Below, in pieces: positions 11,375 to 24,713 of a stretch of 64,000 nucleotides of DNA; position 1 is the stretch's first letter, and every line of letters starts with the position of its first letter. The stretch comes from Vitellaria paradoxa. Lineage: Eukaryota > Streptophyta > Magnoliopsida > Ericales > Sapotaceae. The notes below the pieces were generated by a model. That model saw only the letters and a program-made list of their open reading frames with translations. It did no database searches and had not been told where the DNA came from. A program made the position numbers and the translations under genes. Where the stretch lies: NCBI GenBank assembly GCA_019916065.1, contig CM034238.1, forward strand, positions 32,435,721-32,499,720, given 5' to 3'.

Positions 11375-14300
11375 CACTTAGATTATAGATTCTGGAGCTT
11401 CAGATCACATGACAAGAAATACTAGTCTGTTTGACACATTTACTATATGTGATGATAATTTTTCTGTAAGAATTGCAGACGATTCTCTTTCTAAGGTGAC
11501 TGGTACAGGTTTATATGTGCTTTCTCCCTATTTAGCCTTACATGTTATTCTTTATGTTCCTAAACTTAATTGCAACCTTCTCTCCATTAGCCAGCTCACC
11601 CGTGATTTGAAATGTGTTGTTAAATTTTCTTCCAGTATGTATATTTTTCAGGACCTACATTCAAGGAAGATGATTAGCAATGCTAAAAAGTATCAACTTG
11701 CAAAACATGTCAAGAATACTTATCCCTCACTTTCATATAAAGAATCACAACCCTTTTCATTAATTCATAGTGATATTTGGGGACCTTCCCATATCAAAAA
11801 AAATTACAGAATTGCAGTGGTTTGTCTCATTTATTGATGATCACACTCGACTCACTTGGGTGTTTTTAATGAAATAAAAATCTAAGGTGGGCCCAATTTT
11901 TCAAAAATTTCATTTTATGACCCAAACTCAATTTCAAACCCAAATCCAGATTATTCGAATAGACAATGCTAAGGATTACTTCAATCAAATCCTTGGAGAG
12001 TACTTGAGCTCCCATGGCATTCTTCACCAAAGTTCTTGTGTAGATATCCTCAACAGAATGGTGTTGCCAAATGGAAGAATCGACATCTACTTGAAGTTGT
12101 TCGTTCCATCATGTTTCAATCTCATGTCCCTTCACACTTCAAGGGAAAAGCACTTTTGACTGCCACTTTCCTTATCAACTACGTGCCTTCCCTTACTTGT
12201 CTCAGACATTCCTATCAAGTTGTTTGGGTGCTTTGCCTTTATTCATAACTGTCAAACTAATCTCGGGAAATTAGTTCCTCGATCATTTAAATGCATATTC
12301 CTGGGGTATTCTCTTACTCAACATGGCTACAAGTGCTACTCATCGTCCACCAGAAAATTCTATATTTCCATGAATGTCACCTTCTTTGAACACCAGTCCT
12401 ATCACATCACTCCTTATATTCAGGGGGAGTAATCTGAGGAATATTCTAACCGATGTGATCCTGTTATTGAAACTCCCATTGTACTTGATATCCTTGTTCT
12501 TGAGACCCCTGTTGTACTTGATATCTCGTCAATTGAACCTGAGTCGTCACACCTCATTACTGTTCTTAACTCAACCACAGAAAATAGCTTCCCACTCCAA
12601 GTTTACACCAAACAACCCTAAACCACCACTGAAGAGGTAGAGCACAAGGACACTCCTATGCAAAGTCAGCCGCTTGATCTGAATAATGGTCATTCAACTT
12701 CTAACTTAGGTAACACTCCTTCCAAAACTCTACCTATTGTCCCCATTACCAATCATCTTAATTGCCGTATCACCTTGAGAAAAAGAGTTAGAACTTGTAC
12801 CAACACCCGATTGGGAACTATATGTCTTACAAAAATTTGTCATCTCAATATAAGTCTTTTGTGGCAAATATGATTACTGTGCAAGTTCCTTCATCCATTA
12901 AGGAAGCTTTCACCAAACCAAAATGGAAAAAGGCAGTGTTGGATGAAATGCAGGCACTTTAGAAAAATAGCACATGGGTTCTGACAGAGTTACCAGATGG
13001 TAAACTCCTGTAGGATGTAAGTGGATATTCATAATTAAATACTAAGCTAACGAAAGTATCAATAGATTTAAAGCCCGATTGGTAGCAAAAGGCTTTACCC
13101 AGTTATATGGCATTGAATACCAGGAAACATGTGTACCAGTCATAAAGTTGAATACTATAGGGGTACTCTTAAGTTTGGTAGTTAACCTTGCTTGGCCATT
13201 ATTCTAACTGGATGTCAAGAAAGCTTTTCTAAATTGTTATCTCATTGAAGAAGTGTACATGGAAATCCCTCCATACTTTGAATCTTCAGATAACAAAGGG
13301 AAAGTGGGTAAACTGAAAAGATCTTTGTATGATATAAAACAATCTTCACGTGCTTGATTTGATAGGTTCAACAAGACTTTTAGACAACTGGGTTATATAA
13401 AGTGTCAATCTGATCACACTTTATTTATCAAGCACTCATCCAATGGTAAAGTTACAATTCTCATTGTTTATGTTGATGACATCATCTTGATAGGGGACTA
13501 CATAGAAAAGCTATCTAATCTCAAAAAGTCCTTGGCAAAGGAATTTGAGACTAAAGACTTAGGTCAACAAAGTATTTTTTAGGAATGGAGGTAGCTCGAT
13601 CAAGATAGGGAATATCTGTAGAAAAACACAATATATGTTCTTGATTTACTTAAAGAAACAAGCATGTTGGGGTGTAAATTGATTGATACTCCTATGAATT
13701 CCCGTACTAAGCTTGGGGCTAAGAAAGATTGCAGTCCAATAGATAAGGGGAGATACCAAAGACTTATTGCAAAACTCATTTATCTATCACACACCAGACC
13801 AGACATTACATTTACAGTTAGCATAGTCAACAAGTTTATGCATGATCCAATAAAGGAACACTTGGATGTAGTACTCAAAATTCTAAGATACTTAAAAATG
13901 ACAGTTGAAAAGGGCTTATACTTCAAAAAAAGCTCCATGCGTAATCTTTAAGTGTTTGTAGATGCAAATTAGGTTGGTTCTCTCGCTGACAAGAAATCCA
14001 CCTGAGAATATTGCACTTATGTATGCGGTAATCTGGTGACTTGGCAGAGTAAGAAACAATCTATTGTATCAAGGAGCAATGCAGAGGCAGAATTTAGAGC
14101 GATGGCCCTTGGTACATGTGAAGGAATATGGTTGGAAAGACTATTGAAAGAGATTAGAATTATTTCTACAGAAACTATGAAAGTCCGCTGTGATAATCAA
14201 TCTCCCATTTGTATTGCTAAGAACCTAGTGCACCATGATGGGACAAAACATGTGAAAAATGATCATCACTTTATCAAGGAGAAGATTGATAATAATACTA

Positions 14301-14419
14301 TGCAGCTACTATATGTTCCTACCAGTCGACAGATCTCAGACATCCTTGCAAAAGCTCTTCTAAGGAAGACATTTGAAGATTTGAGTTCCAAGCTAGGCTT
14401 AACTAACATTCACACCTAA
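11375..14419 (+). pseudogene. copia pol polyprotein remnant (PR-INT-RT-RNH)
   Basis: Protease is at about 11,380 (IIDSGASDHM, with the usual preceding Trp codon turned into TAG). The GAG-pre-integrase and integrase parts run from about 11,550 to 12,250 (HSDIWGPS, then FIDDHTRLTWVFLM with a stop before KSKV). Reverse transcriptase runs from about 12,900 to 13,580, with KKAFLNCYL near 13,220 and the catalytic YVDD intact at 13,469-13,480. RNase H is at about 14,030-14,400 (TWQSKKQSIVSRSNAEAEFRAMA-type core, KHIDI-type motif changed). The order integrase before RT makes this copia and not gypsy. At least a dozen stops or frame changes are visible. Confidence 0.9.
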
Positions 14420-14420
14420 C

Positions 14421-14431
14421 TTGAGGGAGAG
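14421..14431 (+). other. copia polypurine tract
   Basis: TTGAGGGAGAG lies immediately before the TG of the 3' LTR, the expected place for the plus-strand primer. Confidence 0.75.
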
Positions 14432-14613
14432 TGTAGAAATATGGAAGAAATTTAAATCCCTACATTATAGGGATTCATTGATTAGATGTCAGTTTTATTT
14501 TCTCCTTATTTAAGGTGATTGTTATTTCCTCATTTAGCTTATGCTAACTGCAATTATTTTCACTTATTTTGTTTATGCAGCCTATAAATATATGTTAGCC
14601 TATTGTATCTATA
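14432..14613 (+). repeat. copia 3' LTR, truncated
   Basis: Matches the 5' LTR from its first base to about TATTGTAT, then changes to CCACTCCAACTATTGAG, which is flank sequence also seen at 36,690. The last 45 or so bases of the LTR are absent. Confidence 0.85.
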
Positions 14614-14639
14614 CCACTCCAACTATTGAGTAAACAATC

Positions 14640-17600
14640 ATATCATGCTCACAAAGATGGAAGCAATTCAGTTAAAGACTGCTTGAAATTCAAAAACTAA
14701 ATACTACTACAGTTGAATCTTTAAATTAGACAGAATAGCTGGACCAAACTTCGCAACTTGGAATTTGCCATGTATTATATGCGACGTATAATTTTTGAAT
14801 AACAATTCTCTTGCAATTAAATTGACTGCCTTCACATGTTTTGGCATTTTAAATTGGTGACATAATTACAAATTTATTGAAACGTAATAAAAGCTCGCTT
14901 CCTACATGAAAGAAAAAACATAAAACTTGAATTTTCAGGTACCCATTAATATTTGTCCTTAAGATCTTTAACTAATTGACCACTGAATTGCTTTTCTGTT
15001 CTTTGATAAGAAGGCACTTCACATAAATGCTAAAAGATTGGGTTTCATAAGATAAATTGGAAAAGGCCATCTATGTAGAAAAATAGGTGAATTAACATCC
15101 TGAGTTAAATTGCTTCAGATACATCAGACTCATAGTTAACATTTTATACTTTGTGTAATTATGGGGAAGTGGTAACATAGGGTCCTAAACAAATTGATTT
15201 AAGATAGATATAAACACAAGAAATTAACTAACACAATATTATCTGACAGAGATTTTCACTTATCTATAGGATATGAGACTTACACAAGTTTCTGCAACAC
15301 AAAGAACATTTCAAACTCGCAAACATTTGGACAACAGGCAAACAATGTTGTAAGAATCTAACTTTTCAAGTAACTCTTAAAATGATGAAATATAACAAAT
15401 ATACTAGGAAATTACAACATATCACAACTAACTATGAAAAAAAATGAAAAACTATTGGCTAAAAACCATCATTTTACCCATTTCACCTTCAACAAACATT
15501 AATGCATCAATTCAAAAAGAATGAGATTTGAATACGTTTCTAGGTCAACAAAAGTTGGAGAATATTAAAGGTAAATGGTGATAAACCACATGCCATTCAA
15601 CTAAGTTAATAAGATTACTTATAAGTTAAATTGATTTCAATAGGTTGACACCCAAATTTTACAAAACTAGAATGATATGTTATTACCTTCCATATAAACA
15701 AACTCTTGGCAATGATAAGAAAACTTTGAGTAGTTACATCTAGTAAAACAATTAGTTTTAGTATGGCATCTACACAGATGAAAAAATAGTTGAAATTAAC
15801 TATTTATACAAACTGTGTTTTCTATATAAGAAAAAAATATGACCTTTTTTGTAAAAAGTTACTTGAGTATCCTTAGAAAGAGAAAAGAAAGTGGTGAGGC
15901 AAAGCTTATCAAAAATTCTCTTTGGCTAAAATAATTTCTTGCTCATGTATTTTTAGAAGTATATGCAAAAAAATATACACAGAGATGTGCTTGCATGCAT
16001 ATATATATATATATATATATGTTTTTGTGTGCGCGCATGCGCTTGAGCATGGCAGATTAAAGCAATCAACTAAGGCCAGTAAACATGCATTAGAAAGACA
16101 AATCAAATTTTTGAGAACAAATACTTTATTAAAGCAATCACTTGTCCCCTGGAATTCTCAGTTCACGAATACAACCATCAAAAGATACGAGCAAAGCCAT
16201 CTTTGTTGCTTTGTCTAGGCAACAGTTTTTCAGGTCAACATAATAAAAGTGCTAAGTAATGAGCTAATATTATGAAAAATAATAACATTTTCTAATATTT
16301 CAAACAACTAAAACTGGCATAACTCTATAAATGTGTTTCCCAGTACACCTATTGCTAGTCATTTGTCAGTTTATACTCTTCTACACCTCGTTCAAAAAAG
16401 ATTTACTGCATAGTTCCAGCTGGCAAGACCAGACCAACGTGACTCATAATATTTTCCACACTATCTCAAAGGTCAAATATCTACAAAAGTATTAAGTGGA
16501 TACTAAAAATAGTTCCTTTCTATCTTTAATCGCTTGTACGTTTTTTTATTACAAACCTTTTTTTTCTCTGATTGCTAGAGCAATCATATCCAGATTCACC
16601 AACATCACTCTCCTTAAATGGCCTATAAAAAGAGAACTCAAGTTGAATTATTAGAATTTTACATAATTTCATTTCACTAGTTGTTTTGAAGTTGTCCATA
16701 AGAATGACGAAACAAACCGAAAAAGTGAAAAGGAATTAGCACAAATACAAATATTTTGAATCAGTGCAAGTTTCAGAGTAGAAAAAAGCCCATGAGAGTA
16801 TTTTGCAAGTACAATGTGTAAATTGAATTACTCGTGCAAATTTTCAAATATGTCTCCAAATTAAGAAAATTGTCACTTATAAGCAATTTGCCTGAACAAT
16901 CAAATTAGTCAATATTTCCAACGTTGAGAATGGAGAAATTAATAAAAAAAAGAAAACAATTAGAAAAGATTTAAAATGAAAATGAATGAAAGAAACTAAA
17001 ACAAATGAGAACTCCTTGATCCCAAATAAGGACAAACTAACAATGACTCCCTTTTCATTTTTTTAATCAATAGAATGACTCCCCATCCACAATTTATGTG
17101 TAGATCATCTTAACATGTAAGGAAAGATGATAGTATATAAGCGAACTACGTACGAACTAGTTAAACAAAGGAAGAATATAAATCGAACACTTCGATCAAT
17201 ATTCCAAGCACATGGTCAATAGGGAAGTAATAGAGACCCAGAACAAGATGTGAACAAGTAGTACGATATTTAAAATACTGATTAGGTGCCTTATAAAACT
17301 TATATATAAGCAAATATAATAATTAACCCAAAACTATTCTCCTTGAACATTTTCCAGTAGGCAGAATGGTCCTTTTCATCTTTCACCATACCACTCAGTT
17401 CACAAAGCAGAAGTGATCAAGTACATAATCCACAATAAAGTATGCAAGCAAAGAAAATCAGGAATACACATTCAGATGAAGACTAAAAACCAATGAGGTC
17501 ATTGAGGTTGTGCTAATGACTAAATGATTTTAGGTCATGCAACGTAGACAAAAGATAGCTAGAGATAAACATTTAAATTCCAGACCAATTCTATGTTTTT

Positions 17601-17860
17601 CAAACTCAAACCAGAGTTACATAAATACTCTTTCAGGTAACCTAATATGCCCTAGCACTACTAAGCAACCCCAAGGTTCTAATTCTAAATTATGATCTAC
17701 GTGATAAATTCATAAATAGGTAATATTTAACACCCATCCACAAAGGCAATTTATGTATTTGAAACAATTTCACCTAGTAATCTTTCAAATCTCAATGCTG
17801 ACACTATTAACAATCTATTTATCAAAAACTAGTTTGAAACCCCATTCCTTATAGTTTCAA
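14640..17860. repeat. Duplicated modules R1(part)-R3-R4-R5-R6-R7-R8(part), copy 2
   Basis: Order: R1 fragment 14,690-14,775; R3 15,220-15,395; R4 15,455-15,690; R5 15,690-16,000; R6 16,130-16,900; R7 17,340-17,740; the right part of R8 17,740-17,860. R6 contains short minus-strand exon-like readings (for example FKESDVGESGYDCSSNQR near 16,600) that are shared with 26.2-26.7 kb but carry stops; I could not assign them. 14,775-15,220 lies between modules and shows no gene. Confidence 0.7.
15996..16021. repeat. (AT)n microsatellite
   Basis: About thirteen AT dinucleotides after GCATGC, inside module R5. The R5 copy at 25.8-26.1 kb lacks it. Confidence 0.9.
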
Positions 17861-18474
17861 CTTTGGACTTATTAAATTAATACTTTTGAAAACCTATACT
17901 AGGGAAAACTATTAAAAAATGTCAGTAAGACCCTCAAGATGAAGACTCTTCACAAATCCATTACCATTCGGCTCAAGAAATAAGTTGGCTTGCGCCCAAG
18001 TTCCATTGGCTCCTCATCAACATTGCACAAGTACTCTCTATCCCCCCCTAGAAAAAAACTTGCCTTGTAATTCCATATACTTGGTTGTAAATTGATTGAG
18101 ATTTTTTAGATATAATGTTCCTATCACCTGAACCTGTTGTGATTTTAGTTCATATATAAATCATTTTTGTGACTTGATTGATCAAGCTACTTTTCTAGTA
18201 TCATTATGCAGTTGAGGGTTATGTGGGATTTTAGGCTATTTAGATTGAAAAACCTAAAAACTATTGGATTAGAAATCTAAAAAATTTTGGGTTTTGCACC
18301 CTTCAGGCCTACTAATTGTGCAAGAGAGTGAACTATATCAGTTGGATATATATTATACTTCTTTGCCTTGTTGCTTATTATTAGACACTATATTTTTTAG
18401 TGACTCTTAAGAAATTGATGTTAGTAATTTTTTTATTGCATCTTATTCCATTGCAATATATTTAAAATATGTAA

Positions 18475-18605
18475 CCAAACTATAGGAATGGGAATGCTTC
18501 TATTCCCATGTTTTTCATGTCAATATGCCAACATGGGAATGGAATAGGCATTTTATTCCATTCTTGTCCCAATGCCATTCCATTCCCTTCTAACAAACTA
18601 AGCCT
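18475..18605. mobile_element. Candidate MITE-like palindromic element
   Basis: GGAATGGGAATGCTTCTATT is followed about 60 bases later by the inverted form CATGGGAATGGAATAGGC and then by CCATTCCATTCCC. The whole stretch can fold into a hairpin. GGAATGGGAATG/CATTCC palindromes of this kind are common small non-autonomous elements in plants. No clear target duplication was identified, so the class is not assigned. Confidence 0.5.
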
Positions 18606-19053
18606 CTTCAAGTAAACTAAGAGTTACACGAGAACAGATGCTCAAATTGGATTCAAGCTCCCAAGTCCATTTAACATTGGAAGAAATAATATAAAGTTTG
18701 TTGTTTCAACGAAGCCTTGATCCAACTCCAAAAAGAAGCATGTCAATTGTTAACTTTTCCTTGATTTACAATAAATTATTGCCTTGCCTAGAAAGAAAAT
18801 CAATATCAACATACTAATTGATGATAAGATTGCAACCTAGAAATCTTGTTAAACATTAACGACACATAAATGAAGTATTGCCAACATGCAGCAAAATTCA
18901 TACTAAAGAGCATAAATCTAGAAATCCGATTAAACATAGAGTATACAAAAACAAAAGTACAGAAAGCACACATCAAAGCTGGCTTAGCAAAGAACATATA
19001 CGCCAAAGAAGAGAGGAAAAAAGTATGTAGATGCTAGTGCAACCTGACTTTAC

Positions 19054-19729
19054 CTCATCAACTAATGATTTTATCTAAGAAGCAGTATCTTCCTTAAGTT
19101 GTATCTTCCTCTTTGCTCTAAGTTCTTCTGCAATTCATATTTAACCAAAAAAATAAAATAAAATAAAATTAGATCTTATAGTCCGAGATGAAAGAAACAT
19201 GAAAAATAATGGTAAGAATTGAGAGGGAACAACAAATATGTATAGTACCTTCCTGTTTTGCCATTTTTTCAAGTGTAATCAGCCATAACTTAGTTTTATA
19301 TTGTGAAGAAAGATCATCAAATTAGTGCAGAAATTACTGTAGCTACAAACATTTCAAAATTATTTCTCTAAAACAACAGCACCGAGAAGGAGCCTCATAG
19401 GATAAAGAGGAAAAACAAGAAATGTATATACATAAAAAGTGTAAAGGTTCCAAAATCCATCAAACAAATAAGGAAAACTAAATCAAGACTAAAGGAACTG
19501 GAACAACATGAAAACTAGAGTGCAGAAGTTGCCAACCATTCCTAATTCATCTGTAGGTGCATGTGCATCTAGATAGTAAAGGACAATTAAATTAAAAATT
19601 TATTAAATAAGATTCAGTTGTAACACAAACATATCGGCATTTAGCACAAACCTTTTGCAGCATTGACTTGGTTAGGAATATATCCTCATTCTTGTGGATC
19701 AAGCAACATTTGTTGGGCTTTTGCTAATG
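19054..19729 (-). pseudogene. DNAJC8/SPF31-like J-domain splicing-associated protein, two exons (unprocessed pseudogene)
   Basis: Two minus-strand exon-like stretches match the region just after the J-domain of plant DnaJ subfamily C member 8, a nuclear co-chaperone linked to the spliceosome. Exon 19,652-19,729 reads LAKAQQMLLDPQE, a stop (Arg expected), GYIPNQVNAAK, and ends at a GT donor. Exon 19,054-19,127 reads EELRAKRKIQLKEDTAS, a stop (Lys expected), IKSLVDE, and also ends at a GT donor. The J-domain exons that should lie upstream (above 19,730) were not seen; that side is occupied by a LINE fragment. The C-terminal exons below 19,054 were not seen either. The family match rests on a run of about 45 residues with few differences; no search was run. 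Confidence 0.68.
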
Positions 19730-19879
19730 CTACATAGAAGGCATCATGTTAAACTCACTATCAAATCAAATCTATGCTAGACAAAAATTCAACCATTTTA
19801 TTTAATTTTTCGATCAGCAGCATAATAAAATTTTATTAATGAAAATAAATTGAAGAACATAGGAAAAGAAGGATGAGAT

Positions 19880-21100
19880 ATCCCCCAAAGGAAAGAGCTA
19901 CAAATGGGACTGTGCACTAATGCAAACTAATTCCAACGAGAAACTACTAATAAATAAACTCAAATTATGGAATAAAATATAACCAAAAGAAGATATAGAA
20001 CCACATCCTTTCCCACATTCCATTGCTATCTTTACTTTGGTCTTCAAATAATCTTCAAGTTCCTTTCTTTCCAAAAAACCTATAGCAGAGCCATCACTGC
20101 TACTCTTCACAATATCTCTCCTCTTTTGCTTTTGCCACATCCCCTACCTCTATTATCAACATATCAACACAAAAGATAGAGGGACAACCCAAGGCATATT
20201 AAAGCTGAAATATAACTTATCCCAGAATGCTAGAGCCACATGAAAATGTAAAAATAAATGATCCAAAGATTCAAATCCCTTTTATAAAGAATGCATTATT
20301 ATGGAAATAATGCTGAATGAGGTTTGTTCTTTTGAAGAGTATCATAGGTATTGAATTTTTTAAGAGCCAAGTTCCAATAAAATACTTGACTTTAAGGAGT
20401 TCTTCACTATCCAAAATACTCTGAAATGACGGAAAGAGGTCAGATTTGTGTAACCTATTAAAAGATCAAAGAAAGATTTGGATGTAAAATTACCCATTAA
20501 TGTTGGACTCCAACTCTTGTTGTCACTCGAATTGAAGTTTAAAGAGTTAAGGAGGTTCTAAAAAGCTACATATTCTTCTGTTTCTAGCTTATTTAGATTT
20601 TTGAAAATTTGAAAACCCCACCCATGGATATGACCAATTTGAAACAAAAGAGGCAATAAAGCAGTTATGATTTTTTGCTCAAACAAAGTAAATAAGGAAA
20701 ATTGTCTTCAAAGTAGAATCCCCAACCCAATGACCTTTCAATAATCAAAGTTTCCCCCATCACCCATATGATAAGTGACATGCCCCAAGAAGAAGAGTTG
20801 CAATTGATAAATATTTTTTCAAGGAGCACCTTTACTACCTTTGACCACAATTTGAAAGTCTCTATTATTGTGAAAACTATATTTATTCTTAACAACAATG
20901 TGCCAAAGGGAAATTGGTTCTAAAGGACATCTTGATAGCCACCCTCAAGAAAGGCAAAACTTCTTGCTATTATATATTTTGATTTTAGGACGAGAAACGA
21001 TCTCCAATTCACAAGATGATCCTTTCTTCTCTCTCCACTCCCTTCCTAATGAAAATCACTCATCATTTTTTCAATTCTTTTTGCTACACTCACTGGTAAT
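19880..21100 (-). pseudogene. L1-type LINE ORF2 C-terminal fragment, degenerate
   Basis: Minus strand, from about 21,100 downward: SVAKRIEKMMSDF followed by KDHLVNWRSFL (thumb region before the GGLG box), FAFLEGGYQDVL, PISLWHIVVKNKY, WSPTLMGNFTSKSFF near 20,490, then ESLDHLFLHFHVALAFWDKL near 20,250 (zf-RVT), and KSKRGEIL plus VFWKERNLKII near 20,090, the usual end of plant LINE ORF2. Many stops and frameshifts are present. The element is 5' truncated, with no catalytic RT core. It differs from the LINE at 6.9-8.0 kb in wording of the zf-RVT region, so it is probably another family. Confidence 0.72.
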
Positions 21101-21179
21101 GAAAATATCAATAGATAATATATCAGAACACTAGAAAGCACTGATTAAATCAACATCAATCTTTAGCAAAAATGTAACA

Positions 21180-22374
21180 ATTCACCCAAAGCTTTCTTTC
21201 TTTTCAAACATTTTTCTATAGGTAGAATGTTCCTTTTCATCTTTCACCATATTGCTCAGTTCATGAAATGTAAGTGACCAAGTACATAATCACGATGAAG
21301 TGTGTGAGCAGAAGATCCCGAATATACATTAAGATTAAAACTAAAACCAATGAGGTCCCTGAGGTTGTGCTGATGACTCAGAGGATAGCTAGAGAAAAAT
21401 ATTTATATTTCAGACTAATTCTATGTTTCTCAAACTCAAACCAGAGTTACACAAACATATTCCTCTTTCAAATAACCTTAGATGCCCTAGCACTACAAAG
21501 CAACCCCAAAGTTCTAATTCTAAATTATGATCCACATAATAAATTCATAAATAGTAATCTACTTCAGTTCTAGACGCCTTCTAATTTTGCATACAACAAA
21601 TTTAGTGAATGCATCAGTGGTCCAACAAAGCCACCTCTTTACAAAGACTATGAATTTTATGGTTCTTAAAAAATAAATAAATCATAAACCATAAAACTTT
21701 AGCAACTAACCCTCAACAGTGCAAAGTTATAACACCTAAACAAATCAAATTGCATATAATTCCAACAAATTTAAAGCTCCTCTCAAAATACCAAAAAAGT
21801 AGAGCTAAAAATCATATAACGGTTTTCACAAGGAACCATAGATGTAGAGATGAATGGACTTTTTTTTGTTTTGTTGTTTTATTTATTAATTTATTTATTC
21901 TAATTATTTTTTTATAACATGGAACCTCTCCAAGCAGGACCACATTGAACCCACCTAGAAAATAAATCCTAACCCCATAGGATCCACGATCTAGGTAGGT
22001 ACAAGCAAAGCCCATATGGGTGGCCATAGAAGAGAACTTTGTAGAGTTCTGAACGCAAAATATCTCGGAATGGACTTTATATTTTCATAAAAAGTGATAA
22101 CCTCATTTCTCTTTACATGCATAGTAACTAAGACGGGACGCACATACATAGACAAATAGTAGTGCAACCATTGAACTTACATTTACTCTTGCAATTTTTG
22201 TAGGCCCAATGGAGGTAAGTGGGTCGACAAGTTAGCAAACAAAAGCCAAAGGAAGGTCGTCTCCTACAATTAGATTTAAATAAAAATAAATAAAATAAAA
22301 AATAACAATATAAGCCCCTTGCACATGACACTATCCACTAGTGTTGTGTTGTACAAAGATAGGGAGATAGGCAC

Positions 22375-22413
<39 letters not shown>

Positions 22414-23280
22414 TAGTCATATAGCATTAGCATATTACCACAAAGAATTTCTTTCTTAATTGCATCAATGCACAAAGCGAGCAACCTTGAAACTTTAGCC
22501 ATTCTTGAGAAACAAATAGACTGACTAGCTGCACTTGAAAATTTAAAAGTTACTGTTAACGTTAGAGACGGAGCAGGATTGTAGTTGGGACCGATATTGA
22601 CCAATACTGGTTGATACAAATACTGATATGGAATGTAAAAAATAAATTACCATTTTTTGTTCGGTATAGTACGTACCCGCTAATACGGTACGAGATTAAT
22701 AACTGAGCCCTGAACTACCCTCTTAACTAATCTACTAAACATTTTCGTGAATAAAATAAATAGAAGTGATCAGAGAGGATCCCTTCATCTCAATTTCCTA
22801 GAAGAGTTGCAAAAACCTAAGTGAAAAGTATTAACTAGATCTAAGAATTTCACAGTGGAAATACACCAGAAAATCCATCACATCTTTCAATACAAACAAC
22901 ACACTCTCCAAAAGATAAATTAAGTAACCCTAATTAATATGATCATACTATTTTTCGATATCACTTTACAGTAACCCCAAGCTCATAACTTCTCAATCTT
23001 GAATCACCACCTCATTTATCACTAAAAACACATTCAATAATTAAAACTCTTCCACAAGGCAATTTATATATCTTAAACAATTTTACCTAGCAATCTTTCA
23101 AATCTCAATGTTAACACTGTTAACAATCAATTTATATAAACCCCTAATCTAACTAATTGGTTTGAAGCCCTAGATATCCTCTACCCCTCTTTTCTTTTTC
23201 TTTTTTTTTGGCTCTGTTTATTTATTTATTATTATTGTTGTTGTTGTTGTTGTTGTTGTTTTGGAATTAAAGCAATATCA
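21180..23280. repeat. Duplicated modules R7-R8, copy 3
   Basis: 21,180-21,560 repeats 17,340-17,740 and 34,360-34,740. 21,830-23,280 is R8. It contains a (GA)n tract at 22,379-22,410 and a (TTG)n microsatellite at 23,235-23,262, where the other R8 copies have (TTA)n. No gene is recognised; short frames here are not conserved between copies. Confidence 0.75.
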
Positions 23281-23284
23281 CATC

Positions 23285-23645
23285 CTCCTATGCTATTTTG
23301 TTCTTGTATTCTCATATAAAAGAAAAATGTAAAATTAGCCCAATTTGAAAGAGTACTTCCTCCTAAGGAAATCAACTTAAAGTTGAATCAATGATTTATT
23401 ATTGCAACACCCAACTCTAAGCAATTGGACTTACCAAATAAATGAGCAAAGTCGAGAGAAACTGGAACCAAAAGTGAAAGGAGGAGGTATACATTTTTTT
23501 TATAAATAAACATACATATTAAGAAAGAAGAAGACATACCTTCCTGATGATAAAAAAGATGCCAGCCCAATGGGCATTGAAAACTTATTGAATATGCATA
23601 AAAATGGTAGCATTGTGCATGAAACTCCTCCTTATGCAAGATCTA
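23285..23645. repeat. Modules R1(part)-R2, next unit
   Basis: 23,285-23,400 matches the left edge of R1, and R2 is at 23,540-23,640. On the minus strand R2 reads NKFSMPIGLASFLSSGR before a GTATGT donor-like site, in the same frame as the other R2 copies. From 23,660 to 24,700 I see no gene, only A-tracts (23,820-23,850, 24,493-24,510) and AT-rich DNA. Confidence 0.65.
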
Positions 23646-24713
23646 AAGAGGGGCAATCTAGTAGTCTTAACAACAATAACTAGTGAATGTTTCAAAGTAT
23701 CGGTCTCACAAACTCTTAACTTGTAAAATGAGCAATTTTACTGATGTGCTAATAGTCATATTAGATAGCAACAATTCACTTTAACCTCTTCAAAGTTATT
23801 TAGTTGTCTTCTATCTTAAGAAAAAAAAAAAAAAAAAGAAAGAAAAAAAAAGGTTCTTTGGCATATAAGAAATTAGTTAATCACATTTTGAGACTCTAAT
23901 AGCTTTTCCAATTTTACCAAAAAATTGTGGCAATAACCATTTGAACAACTTAATTCTTTAAAAAAAAAAGACATACAATTCTAATGGCTAACAAAGACAA
24001 AATGGATTACCCATTTTCAAACACTGCAAGCTTGCTCCATTTGTCAGACTTTTCCACATTAAATAATGTATAGATTAGATCAATAATCAACTTCAAAGAT
24101 ATGCACACCACCACCAATAATTTTTAAGAAATTATGGGAAGCTATTTTTTTTTTCCTTTAGTCATACATAGACAACAATAAAATACAAGCCGTAAATGTC
24201 AAGAAAGATGCCAAAAAATCCTTTCATGCACTGAAACCATTTTGTCCATTCGTGATTTGATCTCAAAAGTCTAAGAACAACCCCTAAATATAGCATTGTT
24301 TTTCAAACCAGTCTAAGATTTATTCACATTTCACTATCCACAAACATCTATTGGTTGGTTGTTTTTGTTTGGAGGGTTCTACATTGTCACCTTCTCATCC
24401 CTTTGTGTCATAAATTACTGATGGGGAGAGAATGAAATAGAAAAAAAAAAACTAGAAAAATCAGTAACCCAAGATTCTAGTTGGCATTCTAATAAAAAAA
24501 AAAAAAAGAGAGAGAGAGAAATAGAGAGAGATTCTAATTGGCATGGATTTGAATACAATTCAATGGGCTTTCTAACAGATAAGATTTCATTTCAACATTT
24601 ATACCTGAGAATATGCCCATCTCTCTACATTTCATTTCCAATTCCCATTTAGGTTATTGTCAATATTATGTTTTCTTAGCTAAAAATACTAGAGTGAGTC
24701 ATTGCCTACTTAC

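Larger units (their letters stand above)
9481..14613 (+). mobile_element. Ty1/copia LTR retrotransposon, decayed
   Basis: A complete layout is visible: 5' LTR, primer-binding site complementary to initiator methionine tRNA, gag, then pol in the copia order protease-integrase-reverse transcriptase-RNase H, a purine-rich tract and a 3' LTR. Numerous stops and frameshifts make it non-autonomous. It sits inside duplicated DNA between modules R8 and R1. The 3' LTR is truncated and joins directly to R1-type sequence, and roughly 130 bp of target sequence present at 36,560-36,690 is missing here, so a deletion removed the LTR end and the flanking target-site copy. Confidence 0.92.

Noticed and set aside
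15922..16218. 98-codon plus-strand open frame
   Set aside because: Most of it is an (AT)n microsatellite and R5/R6 module DNA; the copy at 26 kb does not keep the frame.
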